A DNA stretch of 49,842 bases from VBDM01 sp035651815 (GCA_035651815.1 DASRFB010000007.1:1-49842), one strand, 5' to 3'; positions 32,372 to 39,710 are shown, counted from the stretch's first letter. Notes: generated by a model from the letters alone, not told the origin. Made by a program: numbers and translations.

Positions 32372-33235
32372 ATGTGGACCAAGCATCTGTTCGTGACGGC
32401 GGCGGCGCTGGCCGTCCTCGCGCCGGCGGCGTTCGCGCAGGCGCAGTCGTCGACCGGCGTTCGCCAGGAAGACCGCGCCGTCGACCGGCAGGAAGACCGC
32501 CGGATGGACCGGCGCAACGAAGCCGCCGAGAACGAAGTCCAGAATGAGAACGAGAACGAGCGCGCCGAGGCGAAGCTCGCGATCCCGAGAACCGCGACCG
32601 GCGCGATCGACGTCGACAAGCTGCTCGCCCTCGTGCGCGACCGGATCTCGGCGGGCGCGCGCGAGATCCAGTTCCGCGGCGCCACGCTCACGGCCGCCGA
32701 CGTGCAGAGCCTGCTTCTGTCGGCCTCGGCCGGCGACAACCTGCTCGCGGAGATGGCGGCGCTGCTGCCCAAGGACGGTCTCGAGCGCAAGGTGACGCTG
32801 CGCGGCGCGGTGGACGTGCGCGTGACGCGTCAGCCCGACGGGACGCTGCGCGCGCGCATCGAGGACGTGAACCTCGCCGGTCTCACGCCCGAGCAGCGCG
32901 CGCAGCTCGCGCAGCAGCTCGCCGCCCTCGGGTTCACGCGCGTCGAGATCCGCGGCGTCGACTCGGCCGGCAAGCGCGTGCGCGTCGAGTTCCGCGCCGA
33001 CCGCGGCGTGCGCAGCGACGACCACGGGGCGCGCGACGACGACCGCGGCCGGCGCGACGACCGCGTCGCCGACGCGGGTGCCGGCGGCGACCGCCGCGGC
33101 GCGAACGATCGGCCGCAGCGCGCCGAGCGTCCGGAAAGGGCCGAGCGCGCCGAGCGGCCCGAGCGCGTCGAGCGCGTCGAGCGGGTGGAACGCGCCGAGC
33201 GCGCGGATCGCCCCGAGCGGTCCGGCCCGCACTAG
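32372..33235 (+). CDS. Secreted charged protein A with Arg/Glu/Pro tail
   Basis: The 287-residue protein has a signal peptide ending FAQAQ and a charged Arg/Glu/Asn segment (VQNENENERAEAKLA). Then comes a folded-looking domain with IPRTATGAIDVDKLLALVRD, AREIQFRGATLTAADVQ and FTRVEIRGVDSAGKRVRVEF. The last 45 residues repeat E-R-P/A/V triplets and end RPERSGPH. I do not recognise the family. It is paralogous to the next gene. GAAAGGAAG precedes ATG. Expression is likely controlled by the promoter-operator at 32172-32200. Confidence 0.8.
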   Translation: MWTKHLFVTAAALAVLAPAAFAQAQSSTGVRQEDRAVDRQEDRRMDRRNEAAENEVQNENENERAEAKLAIPRTATGAIDVDKLLALVRDRISAGAREIQFRGATLTAADVQSLLLSASAGDNLLAEMAALLPKDGLERKVTLRGAVDVRVTRQPDGTLRARIEDVNLAGLTPEQRAQLAQQLAALGFTRVEIRGVDSAGKRVRVEFRADRGVRSDDHGARDDDRGRRDDRVADAGAGGDRRGANDRPQRAERPERAERAERPERVERVERVERAERADRPERSGPH

Positions 33236-33248
33236 AGCGCCGTACTCC

Positions 33249-33293
33249 GACGCCGCGCGGCGCTTTCCCGGCGCCTGCGCGGCGTCGCTTTTT
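33249..33293 (+). terminator. Rho-independent terminator after secreted protein A
   Basis: A perfect 10-bp stem GACGCCGCGC (33249-33258) with GCGCGGCGTC (33277-33286) encloses an inner GGCGC/GCGCC stem. It is followed by GC and TTTTT at 33289-33293. This separates protein A from its paralogue. Confidence 0.8.
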
Positions 33294-33417
33294 CCGCGGC
33301 TGTCACCGCGAGGCGACAGGCCATGCGGACCCGGTGCGCGCGCAATACGCCGCCGTGCGCTGCTGATACCGTGGCGCTTATCGGCCGCCGCGCGCGGCTG
33401 CCCGAGGAAAGCGAACC

Positions 33418-33984
33418 ATGCGCAAGATCCGCCGGCGCTTCGCCGCGGTCGCCTCGCTCGCTCTCTGCGGGATCGCCACGGGAGTGGCGGCGGTTCCACG
33501 TGATCTCGACCGCGCCGATACGCACCGCGAGCGCGAGCAGGAGCATGCGCGCGAGACCGCGAGGATCGCGCTGCCGCGCACCGCGGCGGGCGCGATCGAC
33601 GTGCCCAGGCTCATCGTCGAGATCCGGGCCGCGCTCACCCGGGGCGCGAACGACATCCGCTTCCGCGACTCGTCGCTGAGCGCGCGCGACCGCGACACCC
33701 TCACCGACCTCGGGGCGCGCTTCGGCTTCGACTCGGTGCGCATCCGCGAGGAAGGCCGGCGCGTGCGCGTGGATTTCCGCGACGGCGACATGCGCAAGCG
33801 CGACGTGCGCCGCGTCGACGAGCGCGCGGACCGACCCGAGCGCGTGGCCCAGCCGGAGCGCATGGACAAGCTCGAGCGCGCCGAGAAACCCGAGCGCGCC
33901 GACAAGCCCGATCGCATCGACAAGCCAGAGCGCGCGGACAAGCCCGAGCGCCGCGAGCGGCCGGAGCGGTCCGGGCGTCACTGA
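33418..33984 (+). CDS. Secreted charged protein B, paralogue of A
   Basis: The 188-residue protein has a signal peptide (RRFAAVASLALCGIATGVAA) and a shortened version of the protein A domain. RIALPRTAAGAIDVPRLIVE, ANDIRFRDSSLSARD and FDSVRIREEGRRVRVDF align with A. A segment of about 55 residues of A is missing between the last two blocks. The final 55 residues are E/D-R/K-P repeats ending RPERSGRH. GAGGAAAG precedes ATG. A terminator lies upstream, so it needs its own promoter, which I could not identify. Confidence 0.78.
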   Translation: MRKIRRRFAAVASLALCGIATGVAAVPRDLDRADTHREREQEHARETARIALPRTAAGAIDVPRLIVEIRAALTRGANDIRFRDSSLSARDRDTLTDLGARFGFDSVRIREEGRRVRVDFRDGDMRKRDVRRVDERADRPERVAQPERMDKLERAEKPERADKPDRIDKPERADKPERRERPERSGRH

Positions 33985-33995
33985 GACGCCCTCGC

Positions 33996-34026
33996 GGTTC
34001 CTCCGGCCCGACGGACCGGAGGAACC
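33996..34026. terminator. Bidirectional terminator-like hairpin
   Basis: An 11-bp perfect inverted repeat, GGTTCCTCCGG at 33996-34006 and CCGGAGGAACC at 34016-34026, fills the 42-bp gap between convergent genes. No strong T-run follows on either strand, so efficiency is uncertain. Confidence 0.6.
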
Positions 34027-34431
34027 TCAGTCGTAGCTCGCGACGCAGTCGATCTCGACGTCGACGCCTTTGCGGTGCGGGGTCGCGCCGACGCAGGTGC
34101 GCGTGACCTTCTCGCCCTGGAGGAAGTCGCGGAAGGTCTCGTTGAACGCGGGGAAGTCCGCCGTGTTGCGCAGGACGACGCGCATGTTGACCACGTGCCG
34201 GAAATCGAGGCCCGCCGCGGCCAGCACGTTCTTCAGGTTGGCGAGCGTCTGACGCGTCTGCGCGCGGATGTCGCCGGGGACGACCTCGCGCGTCTTCGGA
34301 TCGAGCGGGCCCTGTCCCGACACGAACAGGAGGCTCCCGGCGCGGATCGCCTGCGCGAGCGGCGACGGCGTTCCCTTGTCGGTGAAGCCGGTGACCGGCG
34401 CGTCGGGCGAGGTGATGATCTGCTTCGGCAT
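34027..34431 (-). CDS. ridA: RidA/YjgF-family enamine/imine deaminase
   Basis: The 134-residue protein has the RidA fold: AIRAGSLLFVSGQGPLDP, the middle TRQTLANLKNVLAAAGLDF, and VVNMRVVLRNTADFPAFNE with the key Arg. The end CVGATPHRKGVDVEIDCVA is usual. RidA hydrolyses reactive enamine intermediates. ATG at 34431 gives the family length; the open frame upstream has no such signature. Members of this family also include specialised catabolic versions, so the housekeeping name is tentative. Confidence 0.85.
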   Translation of the reverse strand: MPKQIITSPDAPVTGFTDKGTPSPLAQAIRAGSLLFVSGQGPLDPKTREVVPGDIRAQTRQTLANLKNVLAAAGLDFRHVVNMRVVLRNTADFPAFNETFRDFLQGEKVTRTCVGATPHRKGVDVEIDCVASYD

Positions 34432-34494
34432 GGCGGCGGCGAGGTCAGGTCGGACCCGGGATTGTAGCGCCCGCTGCGCGCCGCGCCTTGCCTC

Positions 34495-34500
34495 TACAAT
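34495..34500 (+). promoter_or_regulatory. Possible -10 element before Bug gene
   Basis: TACAAT stands 31 bp before the GTG start at 34532, the same distance as TAGAAT before the Bug gene at 971. No -35 box is clear. Confidence 0.35.
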
Positions 34501-34531
34501 GGCGCGCAACGCCACCGAGGAGGACTTCGCC

Positions 34532-35488
34532 GTGAGATCGCTTGCGCTGCTCGTCTTCGCCGCGCTCGCGTGCGCCGCCGCGCGCGCCGAGTTTCCCGAG
34601 CATCCCGTGCGCCTGATCGTGCCGCAGGCGGCGGGGAGCGCGACCGACACGATCGCGCGCCTGCTCGCCGCCGAGCTGCCCGGGAAGCTCGGGCAGCCGG
34701 TCGTCGTCGAGAACCGTCCCGGCGGCGCGCTCACCATCGGCATCAATCTCGTCGCGAAGGCGGCGCCCGACGGCTACACCGTCGGCATGGGGCCGATCGG
34801 CGCGCTGGCGATCACGCGCCACATGGTGTCGAAGCTGCCTTACGACATCGAGCGCGACCTGCAGCCGATCGCGCTCGTCGTGCGCAGCCACCTGCTGCTC
34901 GCGGTGTCGCCGTCGCTGCCGGTGCGCTCGGTGCGCGAGCTGATCGACTACGCCAGGAAGAACCCCGGCAAGCTGCTCAACGCCTCCTCGAGCAACGGCT
35001 CGCCGGGCCACGTGGGCGGCGAGCTGTTCAAATACATGACGGGAACCGACATCGTCCACGTGCCGTACAAGGGCGGCTCGATGGCGATCAACGACCTGAT
35101 CGCCGGGCACGTGCAGGTAATGTTCGAGAGCCTGAACTCGATCGCGCCGTACGCGCGCTCGGGGCGCGTGCGGGCGCTCGCCGTGAGCGGCGCGCAGCGC
35201 TCGGCGGGCTTTCCCGAGCTGCCGACGATCGCCGAGGCGGGCGTGCCCGGCTACGAGGCGGGAACGTGGACCGGCGTCATCGGCCCGGTGGGGCTGCCCC
35301 GGCCGGTGCTCGCGCGCCTGAACGCCGCGATCAACCAGGCGATCGTCACGCCCGCGTCGAAGAAGCGCTTCGACGACATCGGCAACGAGCTCGGCGGCGG
35401 GACGCCCGAGGAATTCGGCGATCTGATCCGCCGCGAGTCGGCGAAGTGGGCCGAGGTGGTGAAGCGCTCGGGCGCGAAGATCGACTAG
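34532..35488 (+). CDS. Bug/TctC-family periplasmic solute-binding receptor
   Basis: The 318-residue Bug receptor has a signal peptide ending CAAARA, FPEHPVRLIVPQAAGSATD, VENRPGGALTIG and APDGYTVGMG. The late GYEAGTWTGVIGPVG is typical. The start is GTG at 34532 with GAGGAGG nine bases upstream; earlier starts lack a signal. No membrane partner genes are adjacent. It converges with the BON-domain lipoprotein gene with a 7-bp gap. The ligand is unknown. Confidence 0.9.
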   Translation: MRSLALLVFAALACAAARAEFPEHPVRLIVPQAAGSATDTIARLLAAELPGKLGQPVVVENRPGGALTIGINLVAKAAPDGYTVGMGPIGALAITRHMVSKLPYDIERDLQPIALVVRSHLLLAVSPSLPVRSVRELIDYARKNPGKLLNASSSNGSPGHVGGELFKYMTGTDIVHVPYKGGSMAINDLIAGHVQVMFESLNSIAPYARSGRVRALAVSGAQRSAGFPELPTIAEAGVPGYEAGTWTGVIGPVGLPRPVLARLNAAINQAIVTPASKKRFDDIGNELGGGTPEEFGDLIRRESAKWAEVVKRSGAKID

Positions 35489-35495
35489 CGCCGCC

Positions 35496-35885
35496 TCACG
35501 AGCCGCGGACGATCTGCAGGTTCGCGCTCACCGACTTCACGCCGTCGACGGCTTCGGCGGTGCGGATCGCCTGGTCGCGCAGCCTGGCGCTGTCGGCGGT
35601 GCCGTAGAGCGTCACCGCGCCGTTCGAGGCGCGCACGTCGATCGGCAGCATCTTGAGCTGCGGGTCGCTCGCGAACGCGGACTTCACCTTGGCGGCGAGC
35701 TCGGCGTCCGGGTCGGCCTTGGGCGTCTGCGCCGCCGGGGCGGGCACGGCCGGCTGCGCCGCCTGCGGCGGCGTGACGTCGGTCGCTTTGGTCGCGGGCG
35801 TGCTGTGCTCCCCGCAGGCGCTCACGGTCAACGCGAGCGTGCAGGCGAGGGCGGCGAGAATGGCGGGTCGGGCGGCAAGTCTCAT
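35496..35885 (-). CDS. BON-domain lipoprotein
   Basis: The 129-residue protein has a lipoprotein signal with lipobox LTVSAC (Cys24), then an Ala/Pro-rich linker. One BON domain follows: ELAAKVKSAFASDPQLKMLP and GAVTLYGTADSARLRDQAIR. BON domains bind phospholipids and are found in osmotic-shock proteins such as OsmY. The probable place is the periplasmic face of a membrane. GAAGGAGAA lies six bases before ATG. Its specific role is unknown. Confidence 0.87.
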   Translation of the reverse strand: MRLAARPAILAALACTLALTVSACGEHSTPATKATDVTPPQAAQPAVPAPAAQTPKADPDAELAAKVKSAFASDPQLKMLPIDVRASNGAVTLYGTADSARLRDQAIRTAEAVDGVKSVSANLQIVRGS

Positions 35886-36007
35886 GGTCGTTCTCCTTCT
35901 GGACGGGTTCCAATACCTCCGAGCCGGACTGGCCCGAATGGTTCATCGCACGATAGCCGCCGATCCTGCACGAAACATCGTGCAAAAACGGCAGAGCGGC
36001 GATGAAA

Positions 36008-37069
36008 TCAGATCAAGGCGGGCGCGCCGCAGTCGGCCGCGATCGAGCGGATCTTCTCGGCGAGCGCTTCGGGCAGCGGCACGCCCTCGCGGCCGCGCCG
36101 CTCCATTTCCGCGCGCTCGGGGTCCCCGTGCACGAGCACGGGCTGGGCGGGGTCGAGGCGCGTCGCCGAGCGCAGCGCGCCGATCATGTCGTCGAGATCG
36201 TCCTCGAACTCGCCCTCGGCGCGAAACGCGTGCGGGTCCATCGCGAGGAAAAAGTGGCCGACGTTGTAGCGCTTCTCGCCGGGGTGGCGCCGCTCGCGCG
36301 TCGGCGCGTACCACGCGCCGGGCAGCATCGCGCACAGGATCTCCACCATCGCGGCGAGGCCGTAGCCCTTGTGGCTGGAGAGCTCGGGCGTGCCGCCGAT
36401 CGGCGTGAGCAGGCGCGCGGCGAGCGCCGCGTCCGCGTCGTCGGTGATGCGCCCGTCCGGACCGTGCGCCCAGCCGCGCGGCAGGGGCTTCCCGCGCAGG
36501 ATCGCGAGCTTGATCTTGCCGATCGCGACGGTGGAGGTCGCCATGTCGAGGCAGAACGGCGGCTGCTCGCCCGCGGGCGCGGCGAACGCGATCGGGTTCG
36601 TGCCGAACATCGCCTGCGCCGCGCGCGTCGGCACGATCGCGAGGTTCCAGACGTTCGTCATCGCGATCCCGATCAAGCCGGCCGAGGCCGCCTGCATCGC
36701 GTACACGCCCGCGGCGCCGAAGTGATTGGAGTTGCGCACCGCGACGGCGGCGAGCCCCGAGCCGCGCGCCTTGCGGATCGCGAGCTTCATCGCGGTGTCG
36801 GCGGGGTAATGGCCGAGGCTCATGTCGCCGTCGACCAGCGCCGTCACCGGCGACTCGCGCACGACCTTGACGTTCGGATCCATCTTGAGCCGCCCGTCCC
36901 GCCGCAGCTCGTCGTAGAGCGGCAGCATCATCACCCCGTGCGAGTCGATGCCGCGCAGGTCCGCGGCGATCATCAGCCGCACGCACGCCTCGCGCGCGGG
37001 CTCCGACATGCCCCAGGCCGCGAAGATGGCGTCGATCTGCTCAGAGAGCTGCGGGGCGGGGACGTTCAT
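36008..37069 (-). CDS. Ldh-family malate/L-lactate-type dehydrogenase
   Basis: The 353-residue protein belongs to the YlbC/ComC/malate-L-sulfolactate dehydrogenase family. It carries ADLRGIDSHGVMMLPLY with the catalytic His, RNSNHFGAAGVYAMQA, and FGTNPIAFAAPAGE. The ELSSHKGYGLAAMVEIL segment is typical. It oxidises or reduces a 2-hydroxy/2-oxo acid with NAD(P). Some relatives act on sulfolactate, an interesting match to the ComB homologue 32 kb away, but this is only inference. ATG at 37069 is preferred; an upstream start at 37102 adds 11 residues. Confidence 0.88.
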   Translation of the reverse strand: MNVPAPQLSEQIDAIFAAWGMSEPAREACVRLMIAADLRGIDSHGVMMLPLYDELRRDGRLKMDPNVKVVRESPVTALVDGDMSLGHYPADTAMKLAIRKARGSGLAAVAVRNSNHFGAAGVYAMQAASAGLIGIAMTNVWNLAIVPTRAAQAMFGTNPIAFAAPAGEQPPFCLDMATSTVAIGKIKLAILRGKPLPRGWAHGPDGRITDDADAALAARLLTPIGGTPELSSHKGYGLAAMVEILCAMLPGAWYAPTRERRHPGEKRYNVGHFFLAMDPHAFRAEGEFEDDLDDMIGALRSATRLDPAQPVLVHGDPERAEMERRGREGVPLPEALAEKIRSIAADCGAPALI

Positions 37070-37091
37070 GGAGCGCGGAAGCTTACCCGAT

Positions 37092-37296
37092 TTGAAGTGC
37101 ACCGCGCGCGACGATCACGACCTCGTGCGCGTCCGCATCGACTGGGGCGAGACCGAGCTGCGCGCCGCAGTCAAGAAAGCGGGCGCCGTCTGGCGACCGG
37201 CGGAAAAGACGCGGGAGCCGATGGCAGGCCGTCCGTGCCCTGGGAATCCAGCATCGCGTATTGTCGGAGAAAACCTTACCGGCGCGCGCCATATAG
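37092..37296 (+). pseudogene. Frameshifted remnant of a small conserved ORF
   Basis: One frame reads LVRVRIDWGETELRAAVKKA and GAVWRPAEK. The pattern then continues in the next frame as QAVRALGIQHRVLSEKTLPA before a TAG at 37294-37296. Together they resemble the C-terminal part of a short protein often left near transposases in proteobacteria (x-AVK-AGG-W-P-K then ALGL-RI). The frameshift and lack of a start mark it as decayed. It sits at the left edge of the lower-GC accessory segment. Confidence 0.5.
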
Positions 37297-37328
37297 AGCG
37301 GCATATATTTCGATATACGGGTGGATGT

Positions 37329-37357
37329 TTGCATATGCGCATATATGGTTTTACGAT
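37329..37357 (+). promoter_or_regulatory. Promoter-like element, copy A
   Basis: TTGCAT and TACGAT are separated by 17 bp, upstream of the cassette gene at 37405. The spacer contains ATATGCGCATAT, a 12-bp palindrome overlapping the -35. A related element with the same geometry lies at 39773-39801. From 37297 to here the DNA is AT-rich with no gene. Confidence 0.5.
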
Positions 37358-37404
37358 GCGCGCAATGCGGACTATTGGTAGTTAGAGGGCTGAAGGGAGC
37401 TCAC

Positions 37405-37857
37405 GTGAGTAGAGATTGGAAGGAACTGTCCGATGATCACTTGCTGAACTTCGATGGGTCACAGCCGAACCTCATCGCGCAATATGAACGCATCATGGCC
37501 AAGAAGACTATCGCTGCACTAATGGAAGTACGCATGGGTCTCTTTGACGTTAAGAAATCCATGCACATGGTGACCGATAAATTAGAAGCGCGATTGCTTG
37601 AGGCGGAGAAAATTCAAAAGGAAGCTGCCTCTTCTCAAGGCAGGCTTCAAGCCGTCACGATCGCGCTAACCGTAGTGATTGCAGCGGCGACGGTCGTTTA
37701 CACTTGGATAACTTGGCAATCCGTTCAAGCCCAACGAGAGTCCAACCAGATACAACGCGCTGCTCAAACTACTCCGGTCGCTCCGCAAGGACCGCAGCCC
37801 TCTAACCCCACGGTCGAGAGGGACGCGCGCAAAGGCGGCGCGCGCCCCTCACCGTGA
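37405..37857 (+). CDS. Cassette-borne single-helix membrane protein
   Basis: The 150-residue protein starts at GTG 37405, with GAAGGGAG seven bases upstream. It has a soluble N-terminal part (WKELSDDHLLNFDGSQPNL), a helical region rich in Lys/Glu (DKLEARLLEAEKIQKEAA), one transmembrane helix (AVTIALTVVIAAATVVYTWI) and a Pro/Gln-rich tail. The last 19 codons are read through the attC site, hence the tail VERDARKGGARPSP. GC content is well below the flanks. Function is unknown; many integron cassette genes encode such orphans. Confidence 0.72.
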   Translation: MSRDWKELSDDHLLNFDGSQPNLIAQYERIMAKKTIAALMEVRMGLFDVKKSMHMVTDKLEARLLEAEKIQKEAASSQGRLQAVTIALTVVIAAATVVYTWITWQSVQAQRESNQIQRAAQTTPVAPQGPQPSNPTVERDARKGGARPSP

Positions 37858-37866
37858 ACGTTAGGC
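37800..37866 (+). other. Integron attC recombination site
   Basis: The 67-bp site is bounded by CTCTAAC (R'') and GTTAGGC (R', perfect GTTRRRY). Folding pairs CTAAC with GTTAG, leaves a central unpaired spacer, then pairs CACGGT with ACCGTG. Three extrahelical bases lie on the left arm only. GAGGG pairs with CCCTC, and CGCGCGC with GCGCGCG, around a 7-base loop. This is the standard attC architecture read by IntI on the folded bottom strand. Confidence 0.8.
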
Positions 37867-37873
37867 GCGCTTC

Positions 37874-38257
37874 ATGACCCCAGTTAATCGCAACGAACAC
37901 CTCACGCCAGAGCTGGAGCGAACGGTGGCGGAGGCTTTTGGGTTGAGTACGTCTGAACTTGAGCGGAAAGCGGAGGCTCTCGGATTGATTCATTATCATC
38001 GGCTTCGTGCGCGACGAGCCAGATTTATCTGGTGGACTCTCACTGCTGTTGCGGCAACGCTAGGCACCATTAGTTGGAGTTGGTTCGCCATACCAATAGT
38101 CGTTGTGGTGAGCTTTGTGGGTAGCAGCTTGTTATCTCATCGGACAACCAAGCTCGTTGAGAGGCAGACCGGTCTAACGGCTGCGGAACAATGGGAGTTG
38201 TTGTGTAACCCTGAGCCGTTCTTCGATGCGTCGTTCAATAACAAAGTCAATCGGTAA
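37874..38257 (+). CDS. Cassette-borne two-helix membrane protein
   Basis: The 127-residue protein begins 8 bp after the attC core, as cassette genes often do. The N-terminal half is helical (LTPELERTVAEAFGLSTSEL). Two adjacent hydrophobic helices follow (FIWWTLTAVAATLGTI and FAIPIVVVVSFVGSSLL), then an amphipathic C-terminus. No family is recognised. GC is low. A partial attC-like motif (GCCTAAC at 38267) follows ten bases after its stop. Confidence 0.7.
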   Translation: MTPVNRNEHLTPELERTVAEAFGLSTSELERKAEALGLIHYHRLRARRARFIWWTLTAVAATLGTISWSWFAIPIVVVVSFVGSSLLSHRTTKLVERQTGLTAAEQWELLCNPEPFFDASFNNKVNR

Positions 38258-38552
38258 GCGTATCGCGCCTAACTTTAGGTCGAGCGTCCTCTTAGGCTAT
38301 GCAATCCTCAACTTTCTCTTGTTCATGCTCGCCACGAGCAGCGGTCCGCATCCTGCAGGAGATGCTCCGCCTTCCGTAATTCGTGGATTCTCGGGTCATT
38401 GGATGATTTTCTATGGAGCGGCTTTCGCCACGCTCTACTCTGCCATTCATGCTCCCGGCCTGTTTCGCGATCGGAAGTGCCCGAACGGCCACGCGGTCGA
38501 CCCGATAGCACACTTTTGCCCGATGTGCGGCTACGTATTTCCCAGAGAGTAG
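38226..38552 (+). CDS. Small membrane protein with C-terminal zinc ribbon
   Basis: The 108-residue frame overlaps the preceding gene by 32 bp. It has two hydrophobic segments (LGYAILNFLLFMLA and WMIFYGAAFATLYSAIH). A treble-clef or zinc-ribbon-like end follows: CPNGHAVDPIAHFCPMCGYVF, with Cys pairs at each end. The late Cys pattern argues that it is real. The start is uncertain: ATG at 38226 is the only good early choice. It may be the third gene of the cassette segment. Confidence 0.6.
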   Translation: MRRSITKSIGKRIAPNFRSSVLLGYAILNFLLFMLATSSGPHPAGDAPPSVIRGFSGHWMIFYGAAFATLYSAIHAPGLFRDRKCPNGHAVDPIAHFCPMCGYVFPRE

Positions 38553-38556
38553 GTAG

Positions 38557-39078
38557 ATGTCCCGGATAGCCATGCTCGCGGCGGTCCTGGTGTTCGGCTC
38601 GGCCGCCGTGTCCGCTCAGTCTCCTCCTCAAGCCGACGTTTCAGGCTGGAACGTCTATCGGAACGAGACGATGGGGTTCGAGACGAGATATCCGGGCACC
38701 TGGCAGGTGCGCCCGGTCAAGGGAACAGGACCCGAAACGGTCATGCTGAGCGAGACGCCTCAGGCCGGGAAGCCGCAGCTCGCTGTGCAGTTCTGGGTTC
38801 AACGGAACATCAATCCGAACGGCTTGCCTGTCGAGCAGTGGTATGCGGATCAGCTTCGGCGAATGAACGCGGCGCCGCCTCCGACGACGAACACTTCGAT
38901 CGGAGGACGATCGACGGTCCGCATGGAGCACGTCGGCGCATTCGGAAGGCAGTTCCAGTTCTTCACCTCGCTGAACAAGACGGACATATTCGAGATCACG
39001 GTGAAGCAGCCTGCGTCGCATGAGCAGCTCGACGACACGTATCGGAAGCTCATTTCCACTCTCCGGTTCATACCTTGA
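38557..39078 (+). CDS. Secreted PsbP-like protein
   Basis: The 173-residue protein has a signal peptide (MLAAVLVFGSAAVSAQ). A PsbP-like domain follows: YRNETMGFETRYPGTWQVRP, then FWVQRNINPNGLPVEQWY, and the final DDTYRKLISTLRFI. Such domains occur in many periplasmic proteins of unknown role. Its TGA overlaps the ATG of the methyltransferase, so the two are coupled. Base composition is between that of the cassette segment and the chromosome. Confidence 0.75.
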   Translation: MSRIAMLAAVLVFGSAAVSAQSPPQADVSGWNVYRNETMGFETRYPGTWQVRPVKGTGPETVMLSETPQAGKPQLAVQFWVQRNINPNGLPVEQWYADQLRRMNAAPPPTTNTSIGGRSTVRMEHVGAFGRQFQFFTSLNKTDIFEITVKQPASHEQLDDTYRKLISTLRFIP

Positions 39079-39710
39079 TGTCCGAGGACCTGGCGCTCAT
39101 CACCGCGAAGACGCTCGAGCACTACAACGAGCGCGCCGCCGAGTTCCGGGAGCGCACGCGCGACCACGACGTGAAGCAGAACATCGAGGCGCTGCTGCGG
39201 CACATTCGCGGCGCGCCGCCGTTGCGCATACTCGATTTCGGCTGCGGCCCCGGGCGGGACCTGGCGGCGTTCCGCGCTCTGGGCCACGAGCCGATCGGCC
39301 TCGAGGGCTCGGCGCCGCTCGCCGCCATGGCGCGCGAGCACAGCGGGTGCGAGGTCTGGGAGCAGGATTTTCTCGCGCTGAAGCTTCCCGCCGGGCGCTT
39401 CGACGGCATCTTCGCCAACGCGTCGCTCTTCCACGTGCCGCGCCGGGAGCTGCCGCGCGTGCTGGGCGAATTGCACGCCGCGCTCAAGCCCGACGGCGTG
39501 CTCTTCGCCTCGAACCCGCGCGGGAACAACGAGGAGGGCTGGAATCGCGGGCGGTACGGCGTGTATCACGACCTCGAATCATGGCGCGCGTTTCTCGAGC
39601 GGGCGGCGTTCGTGGAGCTCGAGCACTACTATCGTCCGCCGGGCCTGCCGCGCGAGCAACAGCCCTGGCTTGCAAGCGTGTGGCGGAAGGCGGTGGATTC
39701 GGTGAAGTGA
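39078..39710 (+). CDS. Class I SAM-dependent methyltransferase
   Basis: The 210-residue protein is a Rossmann methyltransferase. LRILDFGCGPGRDLAAFRAL is motif I, then IGLEGSAPLAAMA, and FDGIFANASLFHVPR with GVLFASNPRG. It transfers methyl from S-adenosylmethionine to an unknown small molecule. ATG at 39078 overlaps the stop of the secreted protein gene (TGATG). GC is back to the chromosomal level here. No terminator is obvious before the promoter-like element at 39773. Confidence 0.86.
   Translation: MSEDLALITAKTLEHYNERAAEFRERTRDHDVKQNIEALLRHIRGAPPLRILDFGCGPGRDLAAFRALGHEPIGLEGSAPLAAMAREHSGCEVWEQDFLALKLPAGRFDGIFANASLFHVPRRELPRVLGELHAALKPDGVLFASNPRGNNEEGWNRGRYGVYHDLESWRAFLERAAFVELEHYYRPPGLPREQQPWLASVWRKAVDSVK

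Noticed and set aside
29937..33980. Short repeated DNA in the Arg/Glu/Pro tails as a possible CRISPR array
   Set aside because: The repeats are 9-nt coding triplets without conserved long repeats or unique spacers, they stay in frame, and no cas genes are present.
38226..38300. Full second attC site spanning GCCTAAC to CTTAGGC (38267-38297)
   Set aside because: CTTAGGC does not fit GTTRRRY, the inner arms are too short to fold as attC, and an apparently real coding frame runs through it.
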